This document shows positions 20,980 to 29,600 of a DNA stretch of 64,000 nt, one piece after another. The position numbers and the translations under genes were made by a program. Source of the DNA: Rhizobium sp. 007 (GTDB lineage Bacteria > Pseudomonadota > Alphaproteobacteria > Rhizobiales > Rhizobiaceae); NCBI RefSeq assembly GCF_015353075.1, contig NZ_CP064187.1, positions 1,860,001 to 1,924,000 of the forward strand, in the 5' to 3' direction. Below the pieces are notes generated by a model that saw only the letters and a program-made list of their open reading frames with translations, did no database searches and was not told where the DNA came from. Positions within the stretch are counted from its first letter, which is position 1. Each line of letters begins with the position of its first letter.

Positions 20980-21585
20980 CTACTCCGCAGCCTCCCCCCG
21001 CCGCTCCGTTACGGTCACCATCGCCACCATTTCCACCTCATAGGAATACCCCTCGAGCATCTGATAGGCATGCTCGATCGCCTCGATCTGGCCTTCCGCC
21101 TTGCGGATGGCGTCGGTGATCGACTGGCTGCGGGCGCGCAGCATGGAGCCGAGCACGTCGGTTTCCGGGCGACGGCCGAGGCGGTCGATGTGCTGGCGCA
21201 CGCGGTTGCGGTGGCGCTCCAGCTCCAGGATGTGGAAGCGGTTCTTGACGATGTCGTCGGAGAGTTTTCTGCGCATGGCCGCCACCGCGTCGAAGCTGCC
21301 GGGCTCACGCTCGTCGAGGATGACGTCGTTGACGAGCTTTTCCAGCATCAGCACGCCTTCGAGGTCCTTGGGGTCGGCAAGCTGCGGATCGTAGCCAGTG
21401 TCGTCGTAGACGCGGCGGCGCACCGGGTCCTTCAAGAGTTCGTAGGCGGTCTGCAACCGGCCGAAATGCTCCGCATCGCCGCCCGAGTCGGGATGCGCGG
21501 TCTTGGCGGCCTTGCGCCAGGCGCTGCGGATCGCCTGCTCGCCGGCGTCGCGGTCAAGTCCAAGCAAAATATAGGGATCGATCAA
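20980..21585 (-). CDS. J-domain (DnaJ-like) protein
   Basis: 201 residues with the chosen start. The N-terminal J domain (about residues 2-65) reads IDPYILLGLDRDAGEQAIRS, then AAKTAHPDSGGD with the essential HPD motif, and YELLKDPVRRRVYDDTGYDP. The remainder is a helical, charged region with no Gly/Phe or zinc-finger part, so it is not classical DnaJ. It probably recruits an Hsp70 to a particular client. The frame is open far upstream with ATGs at 21654 and 21681. Related proteins begin right at IDPY, however, and the TTG at 21585 has AGGTGG upstream. The choice of start is uncertain. Confidence 0.85.
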   Translation of the reverse strand: MIDPYILLGLDRDAGEQAIRSAWRKAAKTAHPDSGGDAEHFGRLQTAYELLKDPVRRRVYDDTGYDPQLADPKDLEGVLMLEKLVNDVILDEREPGSFDAVAAMRRKLSDDIVKNRFHILELERHRNRVRQHIDRLGRRPETDVLGSMLRARSQSITDAIRKAEGQIEAIEHAYQMLEGYSYEVEMVAMVTVTERRGEAAE

Positions 21586-22347
21586 ACCGCCCACCTGTCC
21601 TTTAGCATTCACCTGTCCCCACACCCGTGACCTACCCCCTCGGCCCTCCGGCATCAAGCCCGAAGCACCCGCGCCCGCCATATTCGGGTCCAGTCGGGAC
21701 GAAATTGTGGAGCGGCATGTGAATTCACTGGGGCGCACGAGCGCTTCGATGAGCCAATTTCGGCGGCCATCCCTCATCCCTATGCTTGTCACAGGGATCC
21801 AGCGGCGCCATGTCCATGGCGCGGGAGGACACGGCGTCGGCATGGCGCCGACGCGCCGTGGTTGGATTGCTCTGAAAAACACAGGGAATGAGGCGCGCGG
21901 CAGATGGCGGCGGGTACGGAACCGCAGGGTGCAAGGCGGCGGTCGATATCGCTGCAGAGGAAGGGTGGCACGGTCCCGTTCCGGTACGGAATCCGAAAAT
22001 GACACAGGCCGCACTTTGAAAGGTAACATTTCGTCAAGTGTTTGAATCTTTGGCGTTTCCGGGCTTGCATCAGCGCATGCCACAATATTGCCGCTTGCTT
22101 TTTTCCCGAAATGCTGTCACCAATTGCAGCACTCGGGCATTAGCATGCCGGTGACTGGACAGATGTGGTAAAGCCTTCCGTTACGGAAGGCGGCGCGGGT
22201 AACCCCCGCCTGCGTAGACGTTCTTTCCCCGTACGTGACTTCTCCGACTGACCCTTCGTTCCGGTCTAACGGGACGAAAGCTAAAGCCGTCCGCTTCCTC
22301 TCGGGGGCGCGGATACCAGACAGACTAAGGGAAAAGGACTATCCCAC
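21586..22347. other. Intergenic region with a repeat and a structured cspA leader
   Basis: About 760 bases without a recognisable gene. The left part holds the palindromic repeat at 21771-21802. From about 22165 on, the sequence upstream of the cold-shock gene can fold several hairpins, for example GCCTTCC-GTTAC-GGAAGGC at 22173-22191 and a following GGCGCGGG / CCCCCGCC pair. Cold-shock mRNAs of proteobacteria often have long structured leaders that open at low temperature. The promoter itself could not be pinned down. Confidence 0.5.
21771..21802 (+). repeat. Dispersed palindromic repeat, copy 2
   Basis: Reverse-orientation copy of the element at 9241-9272. The core TGCTTGTCAC is identical, flanked by CATCCCTA / AGGGATCC halves. 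It stands in the J-domain/cspA intergenic space. Confidence 0.6.
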
Positions 22348-22560
22348 ATGGCCACCAAAGGCGTCGTAAAATTCTTCAACCAGGACAAGGGTTTTGGTTT
22401 CATCACTCCTGACGGCGGTGCAAAGGACGTATTCGTCCACATCTCCGCTCTCCAGGCATCCGGCATCCAGTCGCTGCGCGAAGGCCAGCAGGTCACTTTC
22501 GACACCGAGCCGGACCGCATGGGCAAGGGCCCGAAGGCCGTCAACATCTCGGCCAACTGA
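22348..22560 (+). CDS. Cold-shock protein, CspA family
   Basis: 70-residue single cold-shock domain that binds single-stranded RNA and DNA. Both nucleic-acid motifs are intact: RNP1 KGFGFITP and RNP2 [22 protein letters not shown] is close to the family consensus, and the C-terminus PKAVNISAN is typical of the alphaproteobacterial group. The start follows AAAAGGA. A long structured leader precedes the gene and a strong intrinsic terminator follows, so it is a monocistronic transcript. Rhizobia have several csp paralogues, and I cannot say which one this is. Confidence 0.96.
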   Translation: MATKGVVKFFNQDKGFGFITPDGGAKDVFVHISALQASGIQSLREGQQVTFDTEPDRMGKGPKAVNISAN

Positions 22561-22590
22561 TTTTAGCTTCTGCCACGGCAGGAATGAGAA

Positions 22591-22614
22591 CGGCGCCTCC
22601 CGGGCGCCGTTTTT
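22591..22614 (+). terminator. Rho-independent terminator of the cold-shock gene
   Basis: CGGCGCC-TCCCG-GGCGCCG hairpin followed by TTTTT, starting 31 bases after the stop codon of the cold-shock gene. The dusA gene on the other strand ends 10 bases further on. Confidence 0.9.
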
Positions 22615-22624
22615 GCTTTGGGCC

Positions 22625-23665
22625 TCAGGCGCTCAGCGCCTCCTTGGCACCGGAAAAATCCACCGCCGCAAACGCCGCCGCGATCACCTCCGGCCCGGCG
22701 CCTGCCTTTGCCGCATCGCTCGACAGAATCTGCCGGTAGCGCCTGGCGCCTGGCAGCCCGGTGAAGAGCCCGACCATATGCCGCGCCACATGCTGCAGCC
22801 GCCCGCCGCTTTCGGTATGCCGCAGGGCATAGGCCATCATGCGGTCGCGCAGCCCGTCCCAGTCCGGCTTGGCCGCCGGCGCGCCGAAGAAGCGGTGATC
22901 GAGATCCGCCAGGATCCCCGCATTCTGATAGGCCGCCCGCCCCAGCATCACGCCGTCGACATGCTCCAGATGCGCCGCTGCCTCGTCCAGCGTCTGGATG
23001 CCGCCGTTGATACCGATAAAGACCTCCGGCCACCGCTCCTTCATACGGTAGACGATGCCGTAGTCGAGCGGCGGGATCTCGCGGTTCTCCTTCGGGCTCA
23101 GCCCTTTGAGCCAGGCCTTGCGCGCATGGATCCACACGGCATCGGCGCCTGCGTCCAGCACCCGCGCCAACAGTTCCGGCAGTGCCTCTTCCGGCTCCTG
23201 CTCGTCCACGCCGATCCGGCACTTTACCGTGACCGGTACCTTGGAGACTGCCTTCATGGCCTTAACGCAATCCGCCACCACCTCCGGCGTCAGCATCAGG
23301 CAGGCCCCGAAGGTTCCCGACTGCACCCGGTCCGAAGGACAGCCGACATTGAGGTTGATCTCGTCGTAGCCGTAGGGCCCGGCGATCCGCAGCGCCTCGG
23401 CAAGTTTCACCGGATCCGATCCGCCGAGCTGCAGCGCCACCGGATGCTCGTCGCTATCAAACGACAGCAGCCTCTCCCGCGGCCCGTGAATGATCGCGTC
23501 CGCCACGACCATTTCGGTATAGAGCAAAGCATTCCGGCTGATCTGCCGGTGGAAATACCGGCAATGGCGATCGGTCCAGTCGATCATGGGTGCAACCGCG
23601 AGCACAAGGCCATTGGAATAGTGGGATTTTCCTTGTGTTACAGGCCTTCTGGTGAGTTCCGTCAT
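22625..23665 (-). CDS. dusA: tRNA-dihydrouridine synthase A
   Basis: 346 residues with the chosen start. This FMN enzyme reduces uridine 20/20a in the tRNA D-loop. LAVAPMIDWTDRHCRYFHR is the N-terminal FMN-binding strand; YTEMVVADAIIHG, VALQLGGSDP, EINLNVGCPSD (with the catalytic Cys) and VTVKCRIGVDE follow; GINGGIQTLDEA and DGVMLGRAAYQNAG form the C-terminal barrel. The first about 25 residues do not look like the native start, and a second copy of the native 5' end lies at 25832-25896. The gene therefore seems to have been cut by an integrating element and given a new N-terminus. Possible starts are ATGs at 23665 and 23710, with no clear ribosome site at either. Confidence 0.94.
   Translation of the reverse strand: MTELTRRPVTQGKSHYSNGLVLAVAPMIDWTDRHCRYFHRQISRNALLYTEMVVADAIIHGPRERLLSFDSDEHPVALQLGGSDPVKLAEALRIAGPYGYDEINLNVGCPSDRVQSGTFGACLMLTPEVVADCVKAMKAVSKVPVTVKCRIGVDEQEPEEALPELLARVLDAGADAVWIHARKAWLKGLSPKENREIPPLDYGIVYRMKERWPEVFIGINGGIQTLDEAAAHLEHVDGVMLGRAAYQNAGILADLDHRFFGAPAAKPDWDGLRDRMMAYALRHTESGGRLQHVARHMVGLFTGLPGARRYRQILSSDAAKAGAGPEVIAAAFAAVDFSGAKEALSA
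23575..23617. other. Putative attachment site, dusA side
   Basis: The stretch encoding LVLAVAPMIDWT in dusA is repeated, imperfectly, at 25832-25875. The longest identical block is AGTCGATCAT on the + strand, with most differences between the copies at third codon positions. The 5' end of dusA is a known target of a family of tyrosine-integrase islands and prophages, which leave exactly this kind of duplicated 5' end. Confidence 0.6.
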
Positions 23666-24005
23666 GTCTCGTTCGATCTCGTTTTCTGCCTTTTGCGCCC
23701 GTTTTGACATGCCAATGCTACGGCGTAGCACTTGCAGGAGGTTTTGTAGCACTCTAATGCCGCCGGTAGCCATCACTATCAACCCGAGCCTGCGCTGATA
23801 CAGGGCCGCTTTTTTGAAGCCGAACTAACGAATAGTTGCCCGCGTCTGCATTCAAAGCAGCTCGCTTTTTCGGCCGTTCTTTGACACTATACGTCACGCT
23901 TTCTCATTGACTGAAACGGGGCGGCCGCCCGCTTCGCTCCCGATGTCACGGCAACCTTGCTGGTCGGCCAGCGTTTCACGCCGAGTTTGGCCCGGAGAAG
24001 AACAA

Positions 24006-24365
24006 ATGAACCTGCAGAAGATCTACACCGCATTGCTCACCGCAGACCTTGCGGCGGCCGAAGGCTGGTATACGAAGCTGCTCGGTCGTGGACCGGATTA
24101 TCGGCCAATGGACACGCTGGTGCAGTGGGAGCTCTTTAATCAGGGCGGGTTAGCGCTTTCAACCGACGACGAGATCGCCGGCAGGGGCGTGATGTTCCTT
24201 GTCGTCGACGATGTCGCGGCCGAGCGCCGCAGGCTGCAGGGCGTGGGGATCGTGCTCGGGGACGACATTGAGGGCGACTACTCGACGCTGGCGCAGGTGC
24301 GTGATCCTGACGGCAACCTGCTCACGCTAGCGACGCCGCCCTCGCGGCCCTATCCGCTCGCATGA
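24006..24365 (+). CDS. VOC family protein (glyoxalase/bleomycin-resistance fold)
   Basis: 119 residues with one vicinal-oxygen-chelate unit. LTADLAAAEGWYTKLLGRGP is the N-terminal beta-alpha-beta motif, FLVVDDVAAERRRLQG is the central part, and LAQVRDPDGNLLTLATPPSR closes the fold with the metal-binding Asp-Pro-Asp-Gly region. The substrate is unknown. The ATG has a GGAGAAGA ribosome site; the frame extends 33 codons further upstream without similarity. It lies between the two dusA-derived att-like sites and so may be cargo of the lost element. Confidence 0.85.
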   Translation: MNLQKIYTALLTADLAAAEGWYTKLLGRGPDYRPMDTLVQWELFNQGGLALSTDDEIAGRGVMFLVVDDVAAERRRLQGVGIVLGDDIEGDYSTLAQVRDPDGNLLTLATPPSRPYPLA

Positions 24366-24815
24366 CCGCGATGAAGGCTGGCTCATTGCGCGCGATCTTG
24401 CCGGCCGAAAGATCGAGGCTCGCCGGAACTGCGATCTGCTAGTGCCCTCGCTGCTGGCGCGGCACGGACGGAACTCGGCACTCGATGCGGTCGCCATTGC
24501 GGTCGAGGCCAATGACAAGAGATCATGAAGTTCGAGAAATCATCTGCAACTGCGTTCGGTACTGAATGCTGGGTGGCCGCCGGTCAAGGTTAGATCGAAT
24601 GCACCGCCAATTGCGGCTTGGGCTCGCCTTTCCCCTCTCTTTGAGCGTGCTTGAGAAGTGCATTCTCAGCATGACTCTGGTATGGATTCATTGGGTGTCG
24701 GTTTGTTTCGGAGGCCGACACGATGGACGCTGAACATAGATTGGCGCGCAGCCGTGGAACGCGGGCTGGATACGCATTGTAAGGAAGATCGTTTCGACCG
24801 ATTTCAGGTTAGGCC
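24366..24815. other. Region with one unrecognised open frame and a hairpin
   Basis: About 450 bases between the VOC and ModA-like genes. On the + strand, 24361-24528 stays open and reads GWLIARDLAGRKIEARRNCD then LLVPSLLARHGRNSALDAVA. It looks protein-like, but I do not recognise it; it is probably the 3' end of a broken gene. A perfect 7-base hairpin GTGTCGG / CCGACAC lies at 24696-24722. Otherwise nothing could be supported. Confidence 0.4.
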
Positions 24816-25508
24816 ATGAATCAGGAAATCCGGCTTTTTGGCGCTATTGCGGTCCGACCCGCCGTCCTCGCTCTCATATCCCAGTTCGAAACGGCCACAG
24901 GATTGACAGTTGCGGTCAAGTGGGAACTCAATCCGACGGTAAAGAAGCAGATTGAAGCTGGGGAACCTTTTGACCTCGTCATCATCAATCCGAACCTGGT
25001 TCAGGATCTGACCGCCTTGGGAAAAGTCAAGGCGGGAAGCCAGGTAGCGTTCGGCCGGATAGCAATGGGGGTGGCGGCCAAGGCAGGCAGTCGACCGCTC
25101 AACATTGGGTCCGTAGGAGCATTCGAACATGCGTTGAAGAGCGCCAGATCAATCGCCTACGCCAGTGAAGGAACCAGCGGTGGCTACTTCTCCGGTTTGC
25201 TGGAACGCTTGGGAATAGCGGATGAGGTAAAGCCCAAGCTGGTGGCCGTACCAGGAGGGCAGACAGCGTCGGCCGTAGGCCGTGGGGAAGCCGAGCTGGC
25301 GGTCGTTCCCGTGACTTCGATTCTTGCAGCCGCTCCCCAGGTCATACTTGTCGGTCGGTTTCCGGCAGAACTCCAAAGTTACGTTGACTTCGCCATTGGA
25401 ATTAGCGCCGATTCAACGGACGCAGAAGCTGCCAAGCAGCTGTCGGAATTTCTGATGTCGACAGCCGTTGATGACATCTTGGTGGCAATGGGCGTCGAGC
25501 GCCGCTAA
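24816..25508 (+). CDS. ModA-like substrate-binding protein without a signal peptide
   Basis: 230 residues with the type-II periplasmic binding fold of ModA-like proteins. IRLFGAIAVRPAVLALISQF, then VKWELNPTVKKQIEAGEPFD, LVIINPNLVQDLTALGKV and GQTASAVGRGEAELAVVPVT match the molybdate-binding/PBP_like group. Unlike a transporter component, it starts directly at the first beta strand with no signal sequence, so it should stay in the cytoplasm. No permease or ATPase adjoins it. It could be a sensor or scavenger, or a domain derived from a lost transporter. It lies between the two dusA att-like sites. Confidence 0.8.
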   Translation: MNQEIRLFGAIAVRPAVLALISQFETATGLTVAVKWELNPTVKKQIEAGEPFDLVIINPNLVQDLTALGKVKAGSQVAFGRIAMGVAAKAGSRPLNIGSVGAFEHALKSARSIAYASEGTSGGYFSGLLERLGIADEVKPKLVAVPGGQTASAVGRGEAELAVVPVTSILAAAPQVILVGRFPAELQSYVDFAIGISADSTDAEAAKQLSEFLMSTAVDDILVAMGVERR

Positions 25509-25544
25509 AGCGCGCTTGATAACACGGTGGCAGGTCGTGCGGCA

Positions 25545-25650
25545 GAAACCGGCACGCAGGAAGTAAACGCCGCCGCCCCCCGGGCTCGGCTTTTGGAAGC
25601 ATCGGCGCGATCAGCGCCCACTGCCCATCCGCCAGGTGCGTCGCGTATGG
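25545..25650 (-). pseudogene. IS5-family transposase fragment
   Basis: The minus strand encodes YATHLADGQWALIAPMLPKA followed by EPGGRRR. This is the N-terminal block of IS5-family (DUF4096-type) transposases, usually of the form YP-DLT-AEW-L-PLLP---PGGR-R. Everything after about 35 residues is lost and no inverted repeat is evident. It is a dead fragment inside the decayed island. Confidence 0.65.
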
Positions 25651-25831
25651 ACAAGTCGCGTAAAGCGCCTCACGATCAGGCTGCGTGAAATATTGAGACG
25701 TATGATGTCCACTGTGAAGACCGGTTCAAGGATCTCTCAGGCAACGGGTTTTTATGATGCTCCGGCGAATTGCCAGAGCTGCCTAATTTGATCTTATGGA
25801 GCCGTGGGCTTCCGCCGCCATGTCGCTCCCA

Positions 25832-25896
25832 GTCTAGTCGATCATCGGCGCAACGGCGAACACGGGGGCCATTGGGTGCCACTTGCCGTCCGCCAC
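25832..25896 (-). pseudogene. Orphan native 5' end of dusA (att-like site)
   Basis: The minus strand reads MAPVFAVAPMID and then a TAG stop; just upstream are ADGKWHP and a possible GTG start at 25896. FAVAPMID is the invariant start of DusA, and intact dusA 2.2 kb away has LAVAPMIDW at the same position. Similarity stops right after ATGATCGACTxGAC, where the lost element would have joined. Direction and order are as expected: orphan 5' end, element remains, then dusA with a replaced N-terminus. Confidence 0.65.
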
Positions 25897-26026
25897 AGAG
25901 ATCTTACCGCCTTTTCGCTGTCGCCCCGCTGCTCCGAACCGGAGCATGGTGCGCTTAGCTCGCGCGGTACGAGGGCTCATAGCGAAGAAATAGGTCCAAG
26001 GCCAGCTTGCGTCGCAGCTGCATCGC

Positions 26027-26566
26027 TCAAGCCGCAATGAGCAGGAGCACGTAGGCGATGACGGTCACCATCAGCCCACGGAAGGCAAAGGTCACGCAGC
26101 GGTACTTTCCACGCGCGATGGCCGAGAGAATATCGGCATTGTTCAGGTACTCGTTGAAAAGATAGACCTCGTCCCGGCGCTGCGCCGCATCCCAGAAGCG
26201 ATGGCGGTGCTTGCCCCAGGAGCCCCAGAACAGGGAGGTCGACTTGTTCACGTGGCGCGGCAGAACTACGAGGATGGCCGATATGATTGAAAAGACCGAG
26301 GCCGCGGCAAGCAATCCCGAGAAAAGCATGCTTTGCTGATAACCGTTCACATAGCGCTCCAAGGTAAATACGCTGCGTACATCGCTTGAACTTACCAAAA
26401 AGGCGAGCATAAAAGTAAAGATATACGCGGCTTTCTGGTCAGAAATCTTGATCTGGTCGTAAAAGATATCGTTGATTTTCTTTATGTGATCAAAATACTC
26501 TGCACCGATATCCTCCGTCGAAGGCCCACTCCTCATAAGCTCTGCCGCACTTTCAAAATCCGTCAC
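26027..26566 (-). CDS. PycTM-like (DUF5706-type) membrane protein
   Basis: 179 residues. After a soluble N-terminus comes a helix ending ISDQKAAYIFTFMLAFLVSS, then a second hydrophobic segment SGLLAAASVFSIISAILVVL with the following PR, and a last one at the C-terminus after NADILSAIARGKYRCVTFAF. The DxKA motif, the Pro-Arg after the second helix and the helix with RKY/GKYR before the last membrane segment match the Pfam family once called DUF5706 and now named after the PycTM effector of Pycsar anti-phage systems (from memory). In Pycsar, such proteins damage the membrane when a cyclic pyrimidine nucleotide appears. Here it diverges from an operon with a class III cyclase, 114 bases away; partnership is inferred only. 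Confidence 0.7.
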   Translation of the reverse strand: MTDFESAAELMRSGPSTEDIGAEYFDHIKKINDIFYDQIKISDQKAAYIFTFMLAFLVSSSDVRSVFTLERYVNGYQQSMLFSGLLAAASVFSIISAILVVLPRHVNKSTSLFWGSWGKHRHRFWDAAQRRDEVYLFNEYLNNADILSAIARGKYRCVTFAFRGLMVTVIAYVLLLIAA

Positions 26567-26680
26567 GTTCTCAACTCCAGCCCAAAAGTGTTTCCGTGAT
26601 ATTACACTTCACAGCCAAAGCAATAGCGCGGATGCAGCGCATCTTGACTTTTCAACTTCATATAGACAAACGCTTTAGAC

Positions 26681-29600
26681 ATGAGGGGTAGATTCATCAG
26701 TTCCATGTCCGCCGTTACGGCGTTGAGCGTGGCGGCGTGCTGTCTTGCGCGGCCGGCAGCCGCTGAACCCGTACAGCGCGCGGCACCGGCCGCAGGCTCC
26801 GTCATCGACCGCAAGGTCGGCGAGGAAGTCCGCTTCGTCGACCTGTCGAACTGGCAAAATGTCGACCTGCACCAGGAGCTGCTGGGCGGTGACGTGCTGC
26901 GTACCAATGCCACCGGCCAGCTCGCGGTCCTATTCGCGGACCGCACGCAGGTACGCCTCGGCCGGAATTCGTCGCTGCAGGTCAAACAGATGGCGCCGGC
27001 GGGCGATACGATCCTCAACCTCCAATCCGGCACGATGTGGGCCCGCGCCCAGCGCGGCGGATCGGGCCTGACCGTTCAGACACCGGCCGCGGCAGCCGCC
27101 ATCCGAGGCACCGACTGGACGCTGACGGTCAAGGGCGACCAGACCTCGCTGATCGTGCTGGAAGGCCGCGTGGAGCTGAAGAACGAGCACGGCAGCGTCG
27201 AGGTTGCGCAGGGCGAAGCGGCCGTCGCCACCATCGGCCAGGCGCCGCGCAAGCTCGTCATCGTTGCGCCGGACGACCGCGAGCAGATGCTGTTCTACCT
27301 GACGCTGCGCAGCGGCTTCACCTTCATGCCCGCCTCGCCGCTGACCGTGCAGAAAATGCGCAGCGAACGCCTTCGCATCAATAACAAGCCGCCGCAGAGC
27401 CGGACGGCGGAAGACTGGCTGACGCTCGCCGAAGTGCAGCTGACGATCGACGGCCGCGCTGCCGCCTTGCAGTCGCTTGCCAGGGCGCGCGCTCTTGGCC
27501 TCTCCTCAAGCCAAAGCGCTCGGGCTGACATGATCGAGGCACTCATTGCAGGCGCTGAAAAACGCTATACGGACTCAGCCCGTCTGTTTGCCAGGGCCCA
27601 ACCCCGCCTCGACTCAGAACGCCGCGGCGTGGCTGCCTATGGTGCCTATTACGCCCGCTCCCTTCTCAATCCCAATCGCGTAGAAAATCAGCCTGCAAGA
27701 ACAACGGGGCGATATGCCGAAGTGATGAGGGCATACACTGCGGGCTTCCTCGAAGACATTCCGGCAGCGATCGAAGTGATCAAGGGCGCCGAAAAGCAAC
27801 ATCCGAGCGACTCGACCCTTCCGGCGCTGCGTGCGCTGCTCTCGTTGCTGATCGATGATCGGATGCAGATGAAGGAGGCGATCGACCGGTCGCTTGCTAT
27901 CGACCCGACCGATCCGAACGCGCTTGAGGCGCGTGCCAAATACCGTGCAGGTTACGAGAGCGACATGAACGGCGCGCTTGCCGACCTCCAGCAGGCTATC
28001 AAGGAAATGCCGGGCTCGGCCTCGGCCTGGAACGACCTCGGCCTGCTCTATATTGCGCGTGACGCCCATCGTGAGGCGCAAGAGGCCTTCAAGAAGGCGA
28101 TCGAACTCGATCCCGCCGATCCGATCGCCCACGCCAACCTTTCCATTCTTTACCTCGACCAGTCGCGGATGAAGGAGGCAAAGCGCGAAATCGACGCGGC
28201 GCTCGCGGCCGATCCAGCGTTCGATATAGCGCTGCTTGCCCGCGGCCGGTACTATCTTCAAATGGGCGAAAGAGATAAGGCGCTGGACGATCTTCTCGCC
28301 GCCTCCACGGCAAATCCGGCTCATTCGCAGTCGCAGCTCATGCTGGCCGCCGCCCACTACGAAAAAGGTGACCGCGATCCTTCCAACCAGGCGCTCGACA
28401 ATTCCGACCGGCTGGACAAGAACGATCCGGTTGTTTCCTCATTCCGAACAGCGCTCGCAATCGACGATTACGACGCCGATGGCGCGATCCGCAACGCGCA
28501 GGAGTTCCTGCGCCGCTCAAGGGCGCGCGGCGGCGACTACGGCTCACTCGGCGCCAGCGAGGACGCGGGCTCGACCCTCAACAACGCCTTCCGCCTGCAG
28601 GGCCTGGATGCATGGGGACGCTATTACGGCGACGCCGTCTTCGATCCCTTCGAAGGCAGCGGCTATACGGACCAGGCGATCAAAGGCAGCGTAGACCCCT
28701 TCAGCAATGCAATTCTCTTTGGGGACAGTGTTGTCAACTACCAGACAAACGCCTCAAGCTTCTCGTCGCTCTTCCAGGGCCTCCTGCTCGACCCTCATAT
28801 GCTTGCAGGGCGATCACGCTCAGCCAATTTCCTGAATATTCCATTTATCGAAGGATCGGTTGGCGGAGGCATCACGAATATAGATGGCCATATTCGGCGC
28901 ACCGGGGAAGCTGAAATCCAGGGTTTTAGCAATGAGACGATCCCGCTGAGTTTTTACGGAAATCTCCGCTGGGAAGAGATTGCGAATGAGGGCAGCTATG
29001 ACGATTACGGCGGCTTCTCGACCGAAAACAAGATTCTCGACGGCAACGGATACCTGACAGCAAGTTTAACGCCGGACGATCATATTGTCGCTTATTTGAA
29101 TACTGCGAAAAATGACCTTCGGCTGAATGCGCTAACCGAGGATACGGCCGCCTCGACGCGGCTGAATAATGAGTTTTTCATCCCTATTTTCGGTGTTCCG
29201 CTTGCGCCGAGCGTATTGCCTTTATATCGCGAGCAGAGAAATACGGTCACGAGCACGAATGCAGGCATCGGCTGGAGTCACACATTCGGGTACAGGAACG
29301 TGTTGAATGCCGCCCTGCTCTATTCGGAAGTGAAGTCCAAGACCACAAACTACCTAGAATTTGACCAGGCCCCGATGTTCGGCTTCACCGATCCAGACCT
29401 CGTTCCGTTTGGGCGCACCCGTCAAGAAGCGACCGCAAAGACATATATTGCTGCCCTCAGCCACAGCATCGGTGACGATGACCTGACCTGGCGATATGGT
29501 ATAGAGGGTGGCTGGATCGATGCCAGCGCAAGCGACTATTCTGAGCTCTTTGCAATCACTCCGCTTCCGCCGCTCCCGCTGTCTATCCCCGGTGTTGTCA

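Larger units (their letters stand above)
25509..26026. other. Debris region between the ModA-like gene and the PycTM-like gene
   Basis: About 520 bases without an intact gene. It contains an IS5-type transposase fragment (25545-25650), unassigned sequence to 25830, and the relic 5' end of dusA (25832-25896). The rest, to 26026, should be the former dusA upstream region. Confidence 0.6.

Noticed and set aside
22563..23222. Second open frame inside dusA on the same strand
   Set aside because: Off-frame Gly/Arg/Ala-rich shadow of dusA.
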